The position numbers and the translations under genes were made by a program. A DNA stretch of 64,000 nucleotides from Molanna angustata (lineage: Eukaryota > Arthropoda > Insecta > Trichoptera > Molannidae). Positions within the stretch are counted from its first letter, which is position 1, and each line of letters opens with the position of its first letter. Under the pieces are notes generated by a model that saw nothing but the letters and a program-made list of their open reading frames with translations, was not told the origin of the DNA and did not search any database. The stretch is from the NCBI GenBank assembly GCA_963576475.1, contig OY754969.1, forward strand, positions 28,929,388 through 28,993,387, written 5' to 3'. Below, one piece after another: positions 52,638-63,728 of this stretch.

Positions 52638-53111
52638 GAGGACATATAACGCTAAATTTAGTGACTATAAATATAATATATATAAACCGCCCAATGCACT
52701 ATGAAGTTACGCGTTAGTAAGGGTAAATATAGCGTGCGTTTAAAAAGGTTTATACGTGATTTAAATTATCGGAAACCCCAAATTTGTTGATTTTTTGCAT
52801 TTTAAGAACAAACCTTAGTTGAAATGAAAAAACTTTATCGGTCATTCACTTTGATTATATGCACTATTTAAGCGTATAAAAGATTAATTTCTTTACGACA
52901 CATGGTTATGGAGTAATTTAACAAAAATGCTGTAAAAAAGGATATTTTTAATCATTTATTTATGGGAATTCAGGCTGAATTTTAAAATTGTGTGACGAAC
53001 ATTCACTAGAGAAACGTTGAAAAGATTTATACTATTATTTATAGAAACACACTGTTTAACATATTTGAGGGATTTGATTTGAAATTCAGGTGTTTAGGTT
53101 TATATGGCCCC
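52638..53111 (+). mobile_element. TTAA-type MITE, copy 2 (474 bp, intact)
   Basis: TTAA (52634-52637) then GAGGACATATAACGCTAAA. The right end is TTTAGGTTTATATGGCCCC then TTAA (53112-53115). The inverted ends match at about 15 of 19 positions. TTAA targets suggest piggyBac-like mobilisation, but the terminal bases are not the usual CCYT, so this is tentative. It abuts the CR1-like fragment. Confidence 0.6.
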
Positions 53112-53116
53112 TTAAG

Positions 53117-53366
53117 AATCCTCTCAAACCTAAATACTTCAAGGAGAAATTTGCCCATCTTTCATCTCACGGCCTAAATTTACGGTCTCAAAACCAAAGT
53201 ACACTATCAATACCAATACACCACACATCCTCCTACACTGACCTACTAGTTCACTATTCACGCAGCCCGGCTGTGGAACCAATTACCCAATGGTATAAGA
53301 GAAGATCCTAGCTTAATGTACTTCAAGAAGCTTCTCAAGTCACACTTCCTATCCTCATACCTATAA
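53117..53366 (+). pseudogene. CR1-like LINE C-terminal fragment
   Basis: KPKYFKEKFAHLSSHGLNLR, SQNQSTLSIPIHHTSS, then a frameshift into FTIHAARLWNQLPNGIREDP and SLMYFKKLLKSHFLSSYL, stop at 53364-53366. The AARLWNxLP...S...FKxxLKxHL end is a signature of the CR1 group. Same family as 2206-2700. Confidence 0.65.
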
Positions 53367-53650
53367 TTCCTTTATCCATTCCCAACCCATCCTTTTCCTA
53401 TTTTTGGACATTACATTATTATTTTATTTTATGTTTTTTTATATAAAATTTTGCATTTTTGTATTATTTACTTTTTCTTTCTCACGTATACCTGTTAGTT
53501 TTTATTTTTTTGTTATGTGTATTTCTGAATTTGCTCGTACTATTGTATTTACTAGTGAGGTTGACAAGTAGAAATTGCCTCGGGCAATAAGTCCGCCACA
53601 TTATGTGATTAGTTTTGCATAGTAAAAGAATTTTATTTTTATTATTATAT
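53367..53650 (+). repeat. 3' UTR of the CR1-like fragment
   Basis: T-rich UTR with GTAGAAATTGCC, GGGCAATAAGTCCGCC near 53570-53600 and an A/T-rich (TTA)n end. The words correspond to the tail at 2625-2680 and in SINE family 1. Confidence 0.45.
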
Positions 53651-53898
53651 TTGTAGTACTAAATTGATATCATTAATAAATCGGACAGCGCCTTGTAAAA
53701 AATAATGTACCGAAAAAATGGATACAGAGAAAATAAGTATTGAAATTATATCATTTAACAAAAACATAAATATAAATAACCTTAAATTTTGTGAAATCAT
53801 GTCTCCATTTTTACATAGAAGTGGAGACTGAAAATATTGGTTCATCACCTAAATGATTGATATGCAAATTATGACTATTAATATAATATTATTTGTAC

Positions 53899-54150
53899 CT
53901 TAGAGATGAATCGATATGGACGTGATGTGTTGAGCAAGATGGCGGTGGACCTCTCATGTCAGTGCTACCACCTGCGAAACTGCTTCTCCTGCTGAGAGTA
54001 TCTGGACTTGGAGGAGCGGGACCTGGGAGCCCAGGCAGAGGATGCCCCGGTAGCCCAGGAGGCAGGGGGCCCGCCGGAGTACCGGGGCTCGCAGCCGCCC
54101 CGGATGGCCGTGAACCCCCACTCAGGTTGTTGCTCGGAATGGAAAAGCAA
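53899..54150 (-). CDS. Putative internal exon of a host gene, Pro/Gly/Ser-rich
   Basis: 252-nt, strikingly GC-rich island. On the minus strand it follows an excellent acceptor (a run of T, then TTGTTCCAG, AG at 54152-54151) and precedes a donor AAG|GTACAAAT (53898 downward). Only one of three frames is open: it starts with one nucleotide completing a codon and ends with two (phase 2-2, 83 full codons). It reads CFSIPSNNLSGGSRPSG, then GTPAGPLPPGLPGHPLPGLP, SPDTLSRRSSFAGGSTDM (a basophilic RRSS site), and CSTHHVHIDSSL. This is a low-complexity, probably disordered region such as a cytoplasmic or linker segment. Length divisible by three would allow a cassette exon. I do not recognise the protein. 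The plus-strand Gly-rich frames of the same stretch lack splice context and look like shadows. Confidence 0.68.
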
Positions 54151-54399
54151 CTGGAACAAAAAAAAAACAATTGGTAAAAAATCTAAACAAAATTAATTTC
54201 TACGAGAGTAAAAAGGCATGTAGGTATTGTGTTGACGGCAATTAGCCTGCCTGTGTACAAATTATACATATGTACAGAATGTTACAAAAAAATAATGTTA
54301 ACTGTATAGATTTATAGATGTTGTAGAGCTCCATCTTGTGTTTTTTTTTTAATTAAAAAAAATTATTCTGGTTCCAAAAATCTTTTCCGTATTCACAAG

Positions 54400-54930
54400 T
54401 GTTTATTCTACTTTATCGATTATAGACTAAATTAGGTACTCATTCGATTCTTTTCAAATTTTGCAATTTCATACATCTAATACTCGCTTAGACCCCATTA
54501 AATTTTGAAGAATTAATATCTGATCAGTGCTCCTCAATTTTTAACTGTCAAATATTTGGAAGAGTCCCCAAGCTCAGATATAATAATTTTCAAACTGCTA
54601 AAAAGGCACAGAACAAAGTGACCTCAAGCAAAGGAAACATAAAATTTGAAATTTTTATTTTCAAATTGGTAAAAAGGGACATCACTTTCATAAAATGGCA
54701 TTGAAGAGTTATCAAGTTTTCATAATAAAATATCTATACCATACCATCACGCCATTTCCCTATTTGGGGTAGGCAGAGAGTAAAAGAGAATAAAATATCT
54801 AAATCAAAAATAATTTAACAAACTCATTTCATGAAAATGCTGAAAAATTTCCATATAAAATTTGAATACTTTGTTTAGTGACTTGTCAGTGAGGAGTTGG
54901 CAAGTTGGCCACAACCCACTCGTTTTTTTT
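54400..54930 (-). repeat. H1-related repeat, copy 2
   Basis: Same order of words as 50700-51260 (GTGTTTATTCTACTTTATCG ... GTTGGCCACAACCCACTCG), interrupted by the 53-bp LINE-B insertion at 54736-54788. Confidence 0.55.
54736..54788 (-). mobile_element. 53-bp LINE-B 3'-end insertion
   Basis: Only the last bases of LINE-B (CATACCATCACGCCATTTCC, CTATTTGGGGTAGGCAGAGA on the plus strand), flanked by the 12-bp duplication AATAAAATATCT (54724-54735 and 54789-54800). An extreme 5' truncation. Confidence 0.75.
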
Positions 54931-55309
54931 ACAAGACTATTCAAAAGTGGCAAACCATTGGGACGCCTAGCAATAAGGAAGACGTCGAAATTCATAAATG
55001 ACCTATTACTGATGTAGGGTACCAAGAGAAAACACTGGATAGATTCATCCTTTTATGTAATTGGTTTAACTTGATTGAAGTAAATGAAATTACTTTAACG
55101 AAAATGTGAAGCAAAGACAGGATGTCACCATCTCCTTGATATAACTGAATTAGATACCGCAGCCTTATCTACTTTCTCATTCCTCTCCATACTACGCTTT
55201 TCATTTACTGATCCTTTATTTCATTCCGTACAATGCTCTTCTTTAGCTCCCTTCTTATTGGTATTATTTAATTGAAAAGAAAATATATTTTGGAATAAAT
55301 ACATTTTTC
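54931..55309. other. No gene seen
   Basis: AT-rich spacer between the H1-related repeat and the RTE fragment. Confidence 0.3.
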
Positions 55310-55690
55310 ACTCCTCACTAACACACAGCGATCCATGGAAAGATCCATGCTTGGTATAAGCCTAAGAGACAGAATAAGAAATGAGGAAATTAGGAAAAGG
55401 ACCAGAGTAGCGGACGTCATAGATCGCGTAGCTACATTGAAATGGCAATGGGCGGGACATATTGCTAGACAGGAACCCGCAAGATGGACCCCTAAAATAT
55501 TGAGATGGAGACCTTGGGAAAGTAAGAGAGGCGTCGGAAGACCGCAAAAAAGATGGTCTGACGACATAGCCGCTGTGGGGGGTAGAAATTGGCTGCAAGC
55601 AGCAACCGATAGAAGGAAGTGGAAGAATATGGAAGAGGCCTATATCCAGCAGTGGAAGACAGAGGGCTGAAGAAGAAGAAGAAGAAGAAC
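55310..55690 (+). pseudogene. RTE-type LINE C-terminal fragment
   Basis: Frame from about 55318 to TGA 55668-55670: TQRSMERSMLGISLRDRIRN, RVADVIDRVATLKWQWAGHI, WTPKILRWRPWESKRGVG, RPQKRWSDDI, WKNMEEAYIQQWKTEG, then (GAA)n. Same family as 2944 and 19323. The frame is undamaged over its length but lacks all catalytic RT motifs. Confidence 0.78.
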
Positions 55691-55699
55691 ACAAGGGGA

Positions 55700-56430
55700 T
55701 ATAGTGGGGAGTTATGATTTCGCAATTTTTAAGGATATTATTTTTATTGCAGATTATCGAATAGTATCATGCTGAGATTGTATTCTGAAAGTTTCATCAC
55801 AATGTACCTGTGTGTGTGTGCTATGTGCTGTGTGATATGTACGGCGTGTTTTTTTTTTTTTATAAAAATGAATATGTCCTTGTTAAACAAGTACATACAC
55901 ATCTTCCTACGTTCCCTAAAATAAGCAAATAAATGCTTGTGCTTAGGTGAACGAAATCGGTCGAGGCAGGATTCGAACTCGCGACCACTGGATTACTAGC
56001 CCAGCGCGCTAACCGCTCTGCCACCGACCCATCTAAATTTATTTAATCAATTATATACTAAAGTACTTAATCAATTCTTTTCAAATTTTGCAAATATGTA
56101 TACCTAATACTCGCTTAGACCCCATTAGATATTGAACGATATATGAATAGTGCTTCTCTATTTTTTTGAGCGTCAAATATTTTAAAGTGACCCCAAGGTC
56201 AGGAAACTTGAAATATGAAATTTTTATTTTCAAATTGGTAAAACGACATATATTATCTCTTTCATTGAAGAATAATCAAGTTTTCATAATAAAAAATTTA
56301 AATAACAAAAATAATTGAACAATCTTATTTCATGAAAATGCTGAAAATTTTCCATACAAAATTTGAATACTTTATGGAGTGACTTGTTAGTGAAGAGTTT
56401 AGTGTTGGCCACAACCCACTCGTTTTTTTT
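55700..56430 (-). repeat. H1-related repeat, copy 3 (interrupted by a SINE)
   Basis: Begins with TTGCAGATTATCGAATAGTATCATGC-type sequence shared with 50762 onward and ends GTTGGCCACAACCCACTCG at 56405-56424. The SINE at 55845-56031 splits it after GTACGGCGTG. Confidence 0.55.
55845..56031 (-). mobile_element. tRNA-derived SINE family 2, full head
   Basis: Minus strand: GGGTCGGTGGCAGAGCGG and TTAGCGCG (A box TGGCAGAGCGGTTAGCGCG), an anticodon-like CTGGGCTAGTAATCCAG hairpin, GAGTTCGAATCC (perfect B box), TCGACCGATTTCGTTCACC, and an A-rich 3' end. The D-stem does not close properly and the body runs on, so it is a SINE rather than a working tRNA gene. Confidence 0.7.
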
Positions 56431-58540
56431 GTGACACAGTTTGTATCGTGACAATTGATGGTTCTTAAGATGAGCAGCCAAATCGACAGTATTTACTCTA
56501 TTAATCTAATTTTAATGATAACGAGTACAAAAAAAATGATTCATGCAAATTTTAAATTGAAATCCGATATGATGTTTTGAAAAATAATTAGACATTAAAT
56601 TTATAAAATCTGATCAAATGAATAATGTTTTTGTTGAAATTATTTTTGTGTAGGTATTTTGTTTATATAAATGAACATGGCATGGAAGTAAACATATACT
56701 TATTACGTAAATATAAATAACTAAATGTTCAAAAATATTCAAAATATCTCTTAATAAATTATCTACTCACATTACAGTGAAATCGATTTCGATTATGCAT
56801 ATTTAAATTTGTACATGTACACTGACATAATTACGAATGGAAAAAGCAGGAGCATTATAAATAATAAAATCGTTAAACATTGTCATAAGTATATGCAAAC
56901 ATATGGGGCATATCCCACAATGTGGGGTAACCAGCGAGGGGTGCACGGGGTGGAAAATGAAGCACGACACCTGCGCGTATACCCACATGGCAATTTTGTC
57001 GCACCGATAAAGGCAACATTCAGAATGGAAATGAAGGGAATAAGAAATGTTTCAAATTAACAACAAGAGTAAAAAAAGCATCTCAATATTACATATTATC
57101 AAAGTGAAATGTATACCTAAGTGGTTTTTAAACCATAACACCCCCTTCGAAACCAAATACACAATAGCAGGCTTGCAGTGCATCCTTATACGGCTGTAAA
57201 TTGGAAAGATGGCTGCAGGTTGGTATATATGTACACCTAATCACGTTACATCCCTCGTACAAACAACCCCCTATACCACATCTACCTACCTAACCTAACC
57301 TGTCTGCAATATGTTTACTTCAAAGTCAATTAGTGGCGCTGGGTTAAATCATTTCTACCTATATATGATAATGATGTTACTGGTTTTCCTTTCATGCAAG
57401 ATAATAAAACCAATATTTTCATTGCTGTAATTTGTGAAACTGTGTTTCAATAAAATAATCAAATTATATTTGACGTTTATAAGACTTAGTTACAAAAACA
57501 AAACAAGCAGCCCGACTTTGTTTCAATCTATTTAGTTGATTCTTATTCACTGTTGTGTCAGGATATTGATTGCAATAGAAAATATTTTGCGTAATATATG
57601 TCATGATGGATGTAAGTTTTTTAACATATTTTTTCCGCAGAATTTTGATATGAGGATAAAATAAACAGGGAATTGCGCAACGTTCACCAATTGTGTCTTT
57701 TTTTATTGAGTTTGCTTATCAATCCAAATTTGAAACTTGTACATACCAATGGTGTGGGGTATTTTCACAGCGTTACAAAATAGGTGAAAAAATTATTGCA
57801 ATCTATTAGAATGATGACCAAGCTTTTTTAACGGCATCTATTGAGAAATCGGTTCGTAAGAAATTGAAAGCCGTGATCCTTGTACTAAAGGTGAAAATGT
57901 TATTGTATAGATGTCTTTTGTTATTTACAAAGGGATTTATATATCAGATACCTAATTAAAATTAAAAATTCTTGTTTTGTTATTTTTTGAATATTGACGC
58001 CTTTCGTGCAAGGTACGAGGAATTGATAAAGTATACTCGTCATATTTCGTTATTTTATTATTAAGTTTCATAACTTTTAAACGAAGAAAAGCTATTTGAT
58101 CTTTTATTCAAGTGTAAAAAAATACACTCATATAGATGCTCTATTTAAAATGAAAGGGATTGAGAGGAGAATATCCAGAATATTATAGTAAATAATCACG
58201 ATGAAAGATATTATAATACTTACTTGCTAACAGATTTTAGGTTTGTAAAAGCTCTTCGATTAATCAAAGTGACTTGAATATTGTAAAGAAAAATCTATCA
58301 TTCACAGTAAAAGATTTTAAAACATATTTTGTTTATACTTATCTTATCTTTAAACTTATCTTTAAATTTTATACTTATCTTTAAATTCTGACGGGGTTAT
58401 AATTAATTTATTCTTAAATGTCTGTTTGGAATTTGAGAAGATATTAATATTATTTATTGATTAGAAATTTTTACTATTTAATGTACTTTTTCACGAGTGA
58501 TAAGTCATAAAAATTTATACCCAAAGATATTCTTAACACT
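56431..58540. other. No gene seen
   Basis: About 2.1 kb, AT-rich. 56905-57010 (CCCACAATGTGGGGTAACC, GGGGTGCACGGGG) recalls the palindrome spacer at 23225-23270 and may be an old repeat. 57288-57300 has two CCTAA units, too few for telomeric repeat. Confidence 0.35.
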
Positions 58541-58715
58541 AATCCAGAGGGAACAAGAATTAGAAGCAGGGCCAAGCTAAGATAGCTGGATGACGACATA
58601 AGGGCGGTCATAATTTATTGCAGGCTGGAGGAGTGTGGCGTTGGACAGGGACGGTTGGAGAAGTATTCTGGAAAAGGCCAGGGCCCACACAGGGCTATTG
58701 TGCCGATGATGATGA
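58540..58715 (+). pseudogene. LINE C-terminal relic with a (GAT)n tail
   Basis: With shifts it reads PEGTRIRSRAKLR.LDDDIRA, then AGWRSVALDRDGWRSILEKA and RAHTGLLCR, finishing in GATGATGATGATG. The block order RPxxRWxDD...W...ALDRDxWRxxLEKAxAHxGL is a common C-terminus of non-LTR reverse transcriptases. A microsatellite end again fits. Confidence 0.55.
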
Positions 58716-58859
58716 TGAGTTTGCCAAAGTGATGCACAAAACACAAAACTTGCAATTCATTTTGAGCAGATTTATTTTAATTTATTATATATAATAACAA
58801 TTAAAATAATAATAAACACTTCCATGCACCGAAAGTAATAGAGGAGATTTTATTGTAAT

Positions 58860-59060
58860 ATGACAATTTCTTCCAACTAACCAATGTTTCCTACCCAGAG
58901 AAGCAAGAAATGCACGTTCGAAACAGAAAATGATAATTATATCCATGATATGTGTAATCACGAGGGTTTTGATTTCGCCGGTCGGACCAGACTTGCCCCC
59001 CAGGTGGGATCAGCTGCTGGGGACTTGTCCTCCCGTAAAATAACTGAGCATAGTCTAATT
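58860..59060 (+). repeat. Composite dispersed repeat
   Basis: Starts with ATTTCTTCCAACTAACCA, GTTTCC...CCCAGAGAAGCAAG (the SINE family 1 tail in reverse), then the AATTATATCCATGATATG block shared with 30970-31080, and GGGACTTGTCCTCCCG shared with 46294-46320. Confidence 0.45.
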
Positions 59061-59935
59061 GGGCCATAAATGTATATTTTCTTGTTTTCTTGTTAAATGC
59101 GTTGTTTGTTTCACGCTGAGACGAAAAAGAAACAAAAAATAATATTGAACGAGTTTTATTTGCGATACACATAAAAATGAACACGAATTGATTCATTTTT
59201 TTTTTCATGTGCAATTCATCAATTTTTAAAATAGTCTTTGACAATAGCCTTTTTAAATTAATATAATAGAATGTGTATTCCAAACACGCATACAATTCAA
59301 ATTTGAATCTGTGGAACGAGCTGACCGGACTTTTCAAACACTAATAAATTTCGTAGGTAAATTTGATTATGTAAACATGGTCTCCATACATTCGCAGAAC
59401 AGGAAACGCCGAACAAATTGGTTTACAATTAACCAAGTCAGTGGAGGTGTGACCCGTGTGAGGGGTGATGATTGGAGTAGGTACCACTTAATTCAAATAG
59501 GGGTAGTTTCAACACATATTTCGTATCATTTCAGGGCGGGGAATACGGTGGGGACTCATCAGTCCCACGCCTCTATTCGCCTATAACACATTTTTTCACA
59601 CTACAAAATTGTTTTGACTTATATGGATCGCACTCCTTAATGATATATCCTTGAATTCCGAACAATTTGGAACATACCATTACGTAAGTAATTAAACGGA
59701 CTATTAAAAACAAATTAATGTTTGAATGTTACCATAATACGGAACGAATGGATAAATTAAAGTTTAACGAGGAAAAGCTAATTTTGAAGCATGAATATTA
59801 TTATTATTTAAACTGAGAGGTATGGAAATTTACAGGTAGGGAAGGATTCATGAATGTATATTTTTACTACAAATATAATACTTAAAATACATTAAGTTAA
59901 TAACGAACAGAATAATGTAGGTATGTGAAAATAAT
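59061..59935. other. No gene seen
   Basis: AT-rich; small frames lack domain or splice support. Confidence 0.3.
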
Positions 59936-59937
59936 GA

Positions 59938-60075
59938 GAAAACAGTATTGGATAATATATCTGAGACGATTAATATCGCAAAATATTATTGGGTGCATTT
60001 TATATTAATATTTTACATACCTAGAGTACTTGTAAGTTGCCCGAGAATTATTATAAAATAAAAATAAAATAAATT
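59938..60075 (+). repeat. SINE family 3, 3' part
   Basis: GAGACGATTAATATCG, TATTGGGTGC, ACTTGTAAGTTGCCCGAGA and an A-rich end match the 3' half of 63510-63728. Head missing. Confidence 0.45.
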
Positions 60076-60111
60076 ATAATATCAAAATAAAGTCAATTGA
60101 ATTAAAGTTTG

Positions 60112-60137
60112 GTTAGTACAGTATATACTGTACTAAC
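60112..60137. other. 26-bp perfect palindrome
   Basis: GTTAGTACAGTAT followed by its exact reverse complement ATACTGTACTAAC. Unknown role; may be chance or a small excision scar. Confidence 0.6.
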
Positions 60138-60526
60138 AAAAAAGTTTGGATAGTTTAAGAAAAAGAAAATTCAATGAAAAAAACGATGGAGTTTAGTGTA
60201 TAACACAAATTTTAAAGTATTAAATTTGTTGTTATTTTTAAATATGGCACACAAATTAAGTTTTCAAAATAATTATAAAAATAAGAACGAAAAAAATTGT
60301 GAGAAATAGGTAGGTACTATCATAGAAATCTTCCATTGTACATACCCATGTGGAACACTTATCAGCTTGTAATTACACATAATTATATTTAATTATTTAT
60401 TTATTATAGTTTACGGCTTGATAGCCTTTTACACATACGGAGTAAAACAAAATTAAAACATGATAAATACAAACGTAAAAAACAAGAAGAAAACTAAGAA
60501 ATACAAAATAAAAAAGTATTTTTATT

Positions 60527-60725
60527 TTACATAACTTCTCGGGCAACTAACAGGTATATGTAACAGGCAACTAACATTTACAATTTGCCACATTCTTCCG
60601 ATATTAATCGTCTCACAAATCCACACTGAAAACACAATTAAAAACTGTGTCTCCACCGGGAGCCGACCCCGGAACCCTTGGATTAGCAGTCAAATACCTA
60701 ACAAATTGAGTCAGATACCTAACAG
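60527..60725 (-). mobile_element. SINE family 3, inverted copy
   Basis: Minus strand: GGTATTTGACTGCTAATCCA, AGGGTTCCGGGGTCGGCTCC (B-box position, mutated), CGGTGGAGACACAGTTTTTA, GTGAGACGATTAATATCGG, AGTTGCCCGAGAAG, and an A-rich end. Same family as 63510-63728. Confidence 0.6.
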
Positions 60726-63050
60726 CTTATTATATAAGAAGGAATAATAAAAAAGGAGAAACTAAAGCATAAAGAAACTATCAAACAATTCAAATTCGCC
60801 CCAAAAAACAAAGAATAGCATGTTAAACATGACAAATACATTAAAGCAAAATTATCGAAGAAATGGAAATAGCATAAAATTGTATACTAAAATAAAAAGA
60901 GTAGTAAAAAAGAACTTAAATACATTAGAAAAAAACCATGAAATACCTATAAAATACATGAAATATGAATATACCTTTGTAGGCTGTAAAGCTGGCACAA
61001 AATTAAAAAGGAAGCCATACGTCAAACAACTTTGAAAACTTGACGTTAAAATATGTTTAAAACCTGCGAATGTAATAGTGCCTATCACATTAGAACAAGT
61101 GAAATTGATAAAATGTTACCAAAACAAAGGATTGTTTTACTTGAATACTTGATATTCTGTTATTAATGTGTTAAAGAATATTCCGGAAATATTTCGTGTA
61201 ACCGAAATAGATTAAATCCTCGTCAGGTTGACATACGACTGCATTTGTTTCGCTGAATTCGGTTGCAAAAGCCAACATTTCAAAAAGTTTGTCAGCAAAA
61301 GTTGTGTGTGTGTATGCCGAGGGACATTAGGCGGTAGACAACGTGGACATTAATTCACATGAATAAACTGTGAACCGTATAATATGTCAAAACCTTTTTG
61401 TAAACACTCGTAGGATGAGTCCTGTAGAAGTGAAGAAACATACCGTTAAAAATACATAACATCAAGTCACGTCCTGCAACATATTATACAAACAAAAATG
61501 TACAACAGAACGTTAAACTTTTCAATATAAAAAAAAATGGAAAAATAAGATCGAATAATTAAATCAAGAAATGGAGGTATCAAAATTTACAAGGTTAATT
61601 TTTCCGAAAAGTTTAATGGAAACCCGATAGCAGTTATCGGAACCCAAAACCAAAGTTATTTTTCTAATTGTAAATTCTCCACTCGCATCTCGCATTTTGT
61701 TCGTCTTAAGCTCTTTTAAAATACCATCAATTTAGATTTAGTTGCATTCATACTCAGTCCATTTTGCAAGCATCCATTAAAGTTTTTTCAAAACATATCT
61801 AAATAAAATCTTATTTGTACGATCGCAGTGTTTTGGAAACTTTTGCAAACCGAGTAGGACCTCCAGGTATACCCTTCGCTGGGTCTTTAGGTATCCCACA
61901 TGGCCCAAACTGCAAACACATGTTTCACACGCTATGTGATATATAATATACTCTGCCACGAGCCAGCGAGGTGAGACAAAGCGAAGATTCCTGATTTTAA
62001 ATTAATCCCCAGGCACCATTCATATTATTTGTGCTGAAACATAGACGGAATTCCTTCGACAGACATTAACGACTAAAGTAAGTAGGATGGTATTTTGATA
62101 ATATATACCTTCGGAGCAATTATTTACAACAATGTCTGTTTCGAACATATCTAAGATCAAGTATTCGTTAGAACTAATACCGGATTCACACTGATCGATT
62201 TAAGTTGATCAACTAGAAAATGAAATACAACTTGAACTTTTTTTAACTGTCTGAAAATAATAAAACAAAATGACAAACAATTGATGCCCATATTGTTAAC
62301 CAAAATAAAATGTATTTTTATAAATACATCCTTGGAATAAGAACATACATCCTCATACAGTCACTAAAATAGAAAGATCTTGAATCAATGACATAATCTA
62401 GGGCTATAATGTTTATAATATGATCTTTCAGACGTGTCTATTTTTGTTTTTACACTTGGATGACGTTACTAACAATCTAGAGGACTCCATGAGATAGTCT
62501 TCGTGCTTTATTTAGCTAGTTAACTACAAAGCGTTTTGCTTAAGGGCTGCTTACAGTCCCTTTTCAGAAAACATGTGGAAGAATCTAATTAGATTGAGAT
62601 TTGCATATTATGTAGGTGGAATAATTGAAACATAGGAATTGATGCATTTGGGATTTGTTTACGAACATATTTCAATCAATAAAAGTTGATCAACATAAAT
62701 CAAACGGTGTGCAACCAGTGTAAAGTTTTTGTAAAGCGGAATATGATGTAGGTACATATATAATACATATCTTATAGAATCCCATTAGAAGCTTATAGTT
62801 AGAATATTAAATTGATACCTTAGGTTGGGTTGTTTTATCAAAAGTATTAGTAATAGTACAGTAAAAATACTTTGATATCATACAATTATTAAAAACTGCG
62901 TCTTTTAACGGCATTAGATTTCAATGAAACAACCAATAGTTTTGAACAATTTTATGAAATCAGAGTATTTAAACTATACTTTTTTTAATCATGGTTTGAG
63001 GAAAACCAACTTTTAAAATTTACTGCTAATTATAGGATTCAATGACAAAT
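60726..63050. other. No gene seen
   Basis: About 2.3 kb, AT-rich, with no recognisable coding, SINE or LINE signature. Confidence 0.35.
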
Positions 63051-63059
63051 TTACATGTT

Positions 63060-63114
63060 TAGTTTGTTTGTGTATATACACCAGTTTATAGTGTGTATTT
63101 ACACAAACAAACTT
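63060..63114. other. Hairpin with about 22-bp arms
   Basis: AGTTTGTTTGTGTATATACAC on the left and GTGTGTATTTACACAAACAA plus ACT on the right pair with about one mismatch around a short loop. Confidence 0.5.
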
Positions 63115-63509
63115 AGATCGCAGGATTAGATTGACAATATTTAGATGTCATATAACAGTCGAAGACAACGAAATTAGGCTTAAGTATGAGACGTGTTCTT
63201 GTATGAAATTTTGAACTAGTGGATCTTTAGTTTTCGTTTTTGTGGTTATATTGTCTATGCGCCGACAGTGCGGTTGCCTTATCGGTTAATATTGAAATAA
63301 TAAAGATACATTAAAAAATAAAAATATTAAAAATACATATGGTCTGATAGACATAAAAATAAGTATACAGCATTTGATTTCTTTTTGTAATAAGGTATCT
63401 AAAAACTACCTACATAGTAGGTACCCATATGTTAAACATGTAGGTATACCGCATGGTATACCGCATGGTACCGCAATATTTTTCAATATAGATCAGAGCT
63501 GAACTAAAA

Positions 63510-63728
63510 CGCATATGTCTCATATGGGTATCTAACTGCTGATACAAGGGTCCTGAGTTCGATTCCCGGTGGAGAAACAGTTTTTAATTGTGTTTTCAGT
63601 CTGAATCTGTGAGACGGTTAATATTGTAAGTCTCCAGAATGTGGCAACTTCTTATTGGGTGCGTGTTAAATAATTATTTGACATAGTACATGTAAGTTGC
63701 CTGAGACGCTACTTAAATAAAAATATTA
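63510..63728 (+). mobile_element. tRNA-derived SINE family 3
   Basis: GGGTATCTAACTGCTGATAC, AAGGGTCCTGAGTTCGATTC (B box GAGTTCGATTC), CCGGTGGAGAAACAG, TTTTTAATTGTGTTTTCAGT, GTGAGACGGTTAATATTG, AAGTTGCCTGAGACGC and an A-rich tail. Other copies at 59938 and 60527. Confidence 0.65.

Noticed and set aside
53956..54177. Collagen-like Gly-X-Y frame on the plus strand
   Set aside because: Opposite-strand shadow of the minus-strand exon. No splice sites frame it on the plus strand, and the minus-strand sites fit exactly.
55950..56031. tRNA gene on the minus strand
   Set aside because: A and B boxes are good, but the D-stem does not close, the body continues past the 3' end and a truncated relative exists at 50163, so it is a SINE.
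57285..57302. Insect telomeric repeat (CCTAA)n
   Set aside because: Only two units, not an array.
58884..59069. 61-residue frame
   Set aside because: Falls in a composite dispersed repeat also found near 30970 and 46300.
60820..61035. 71-residue lysine-rich frame
   Set aside because: AT-driven composition, no splice context, motif or neighbour support.
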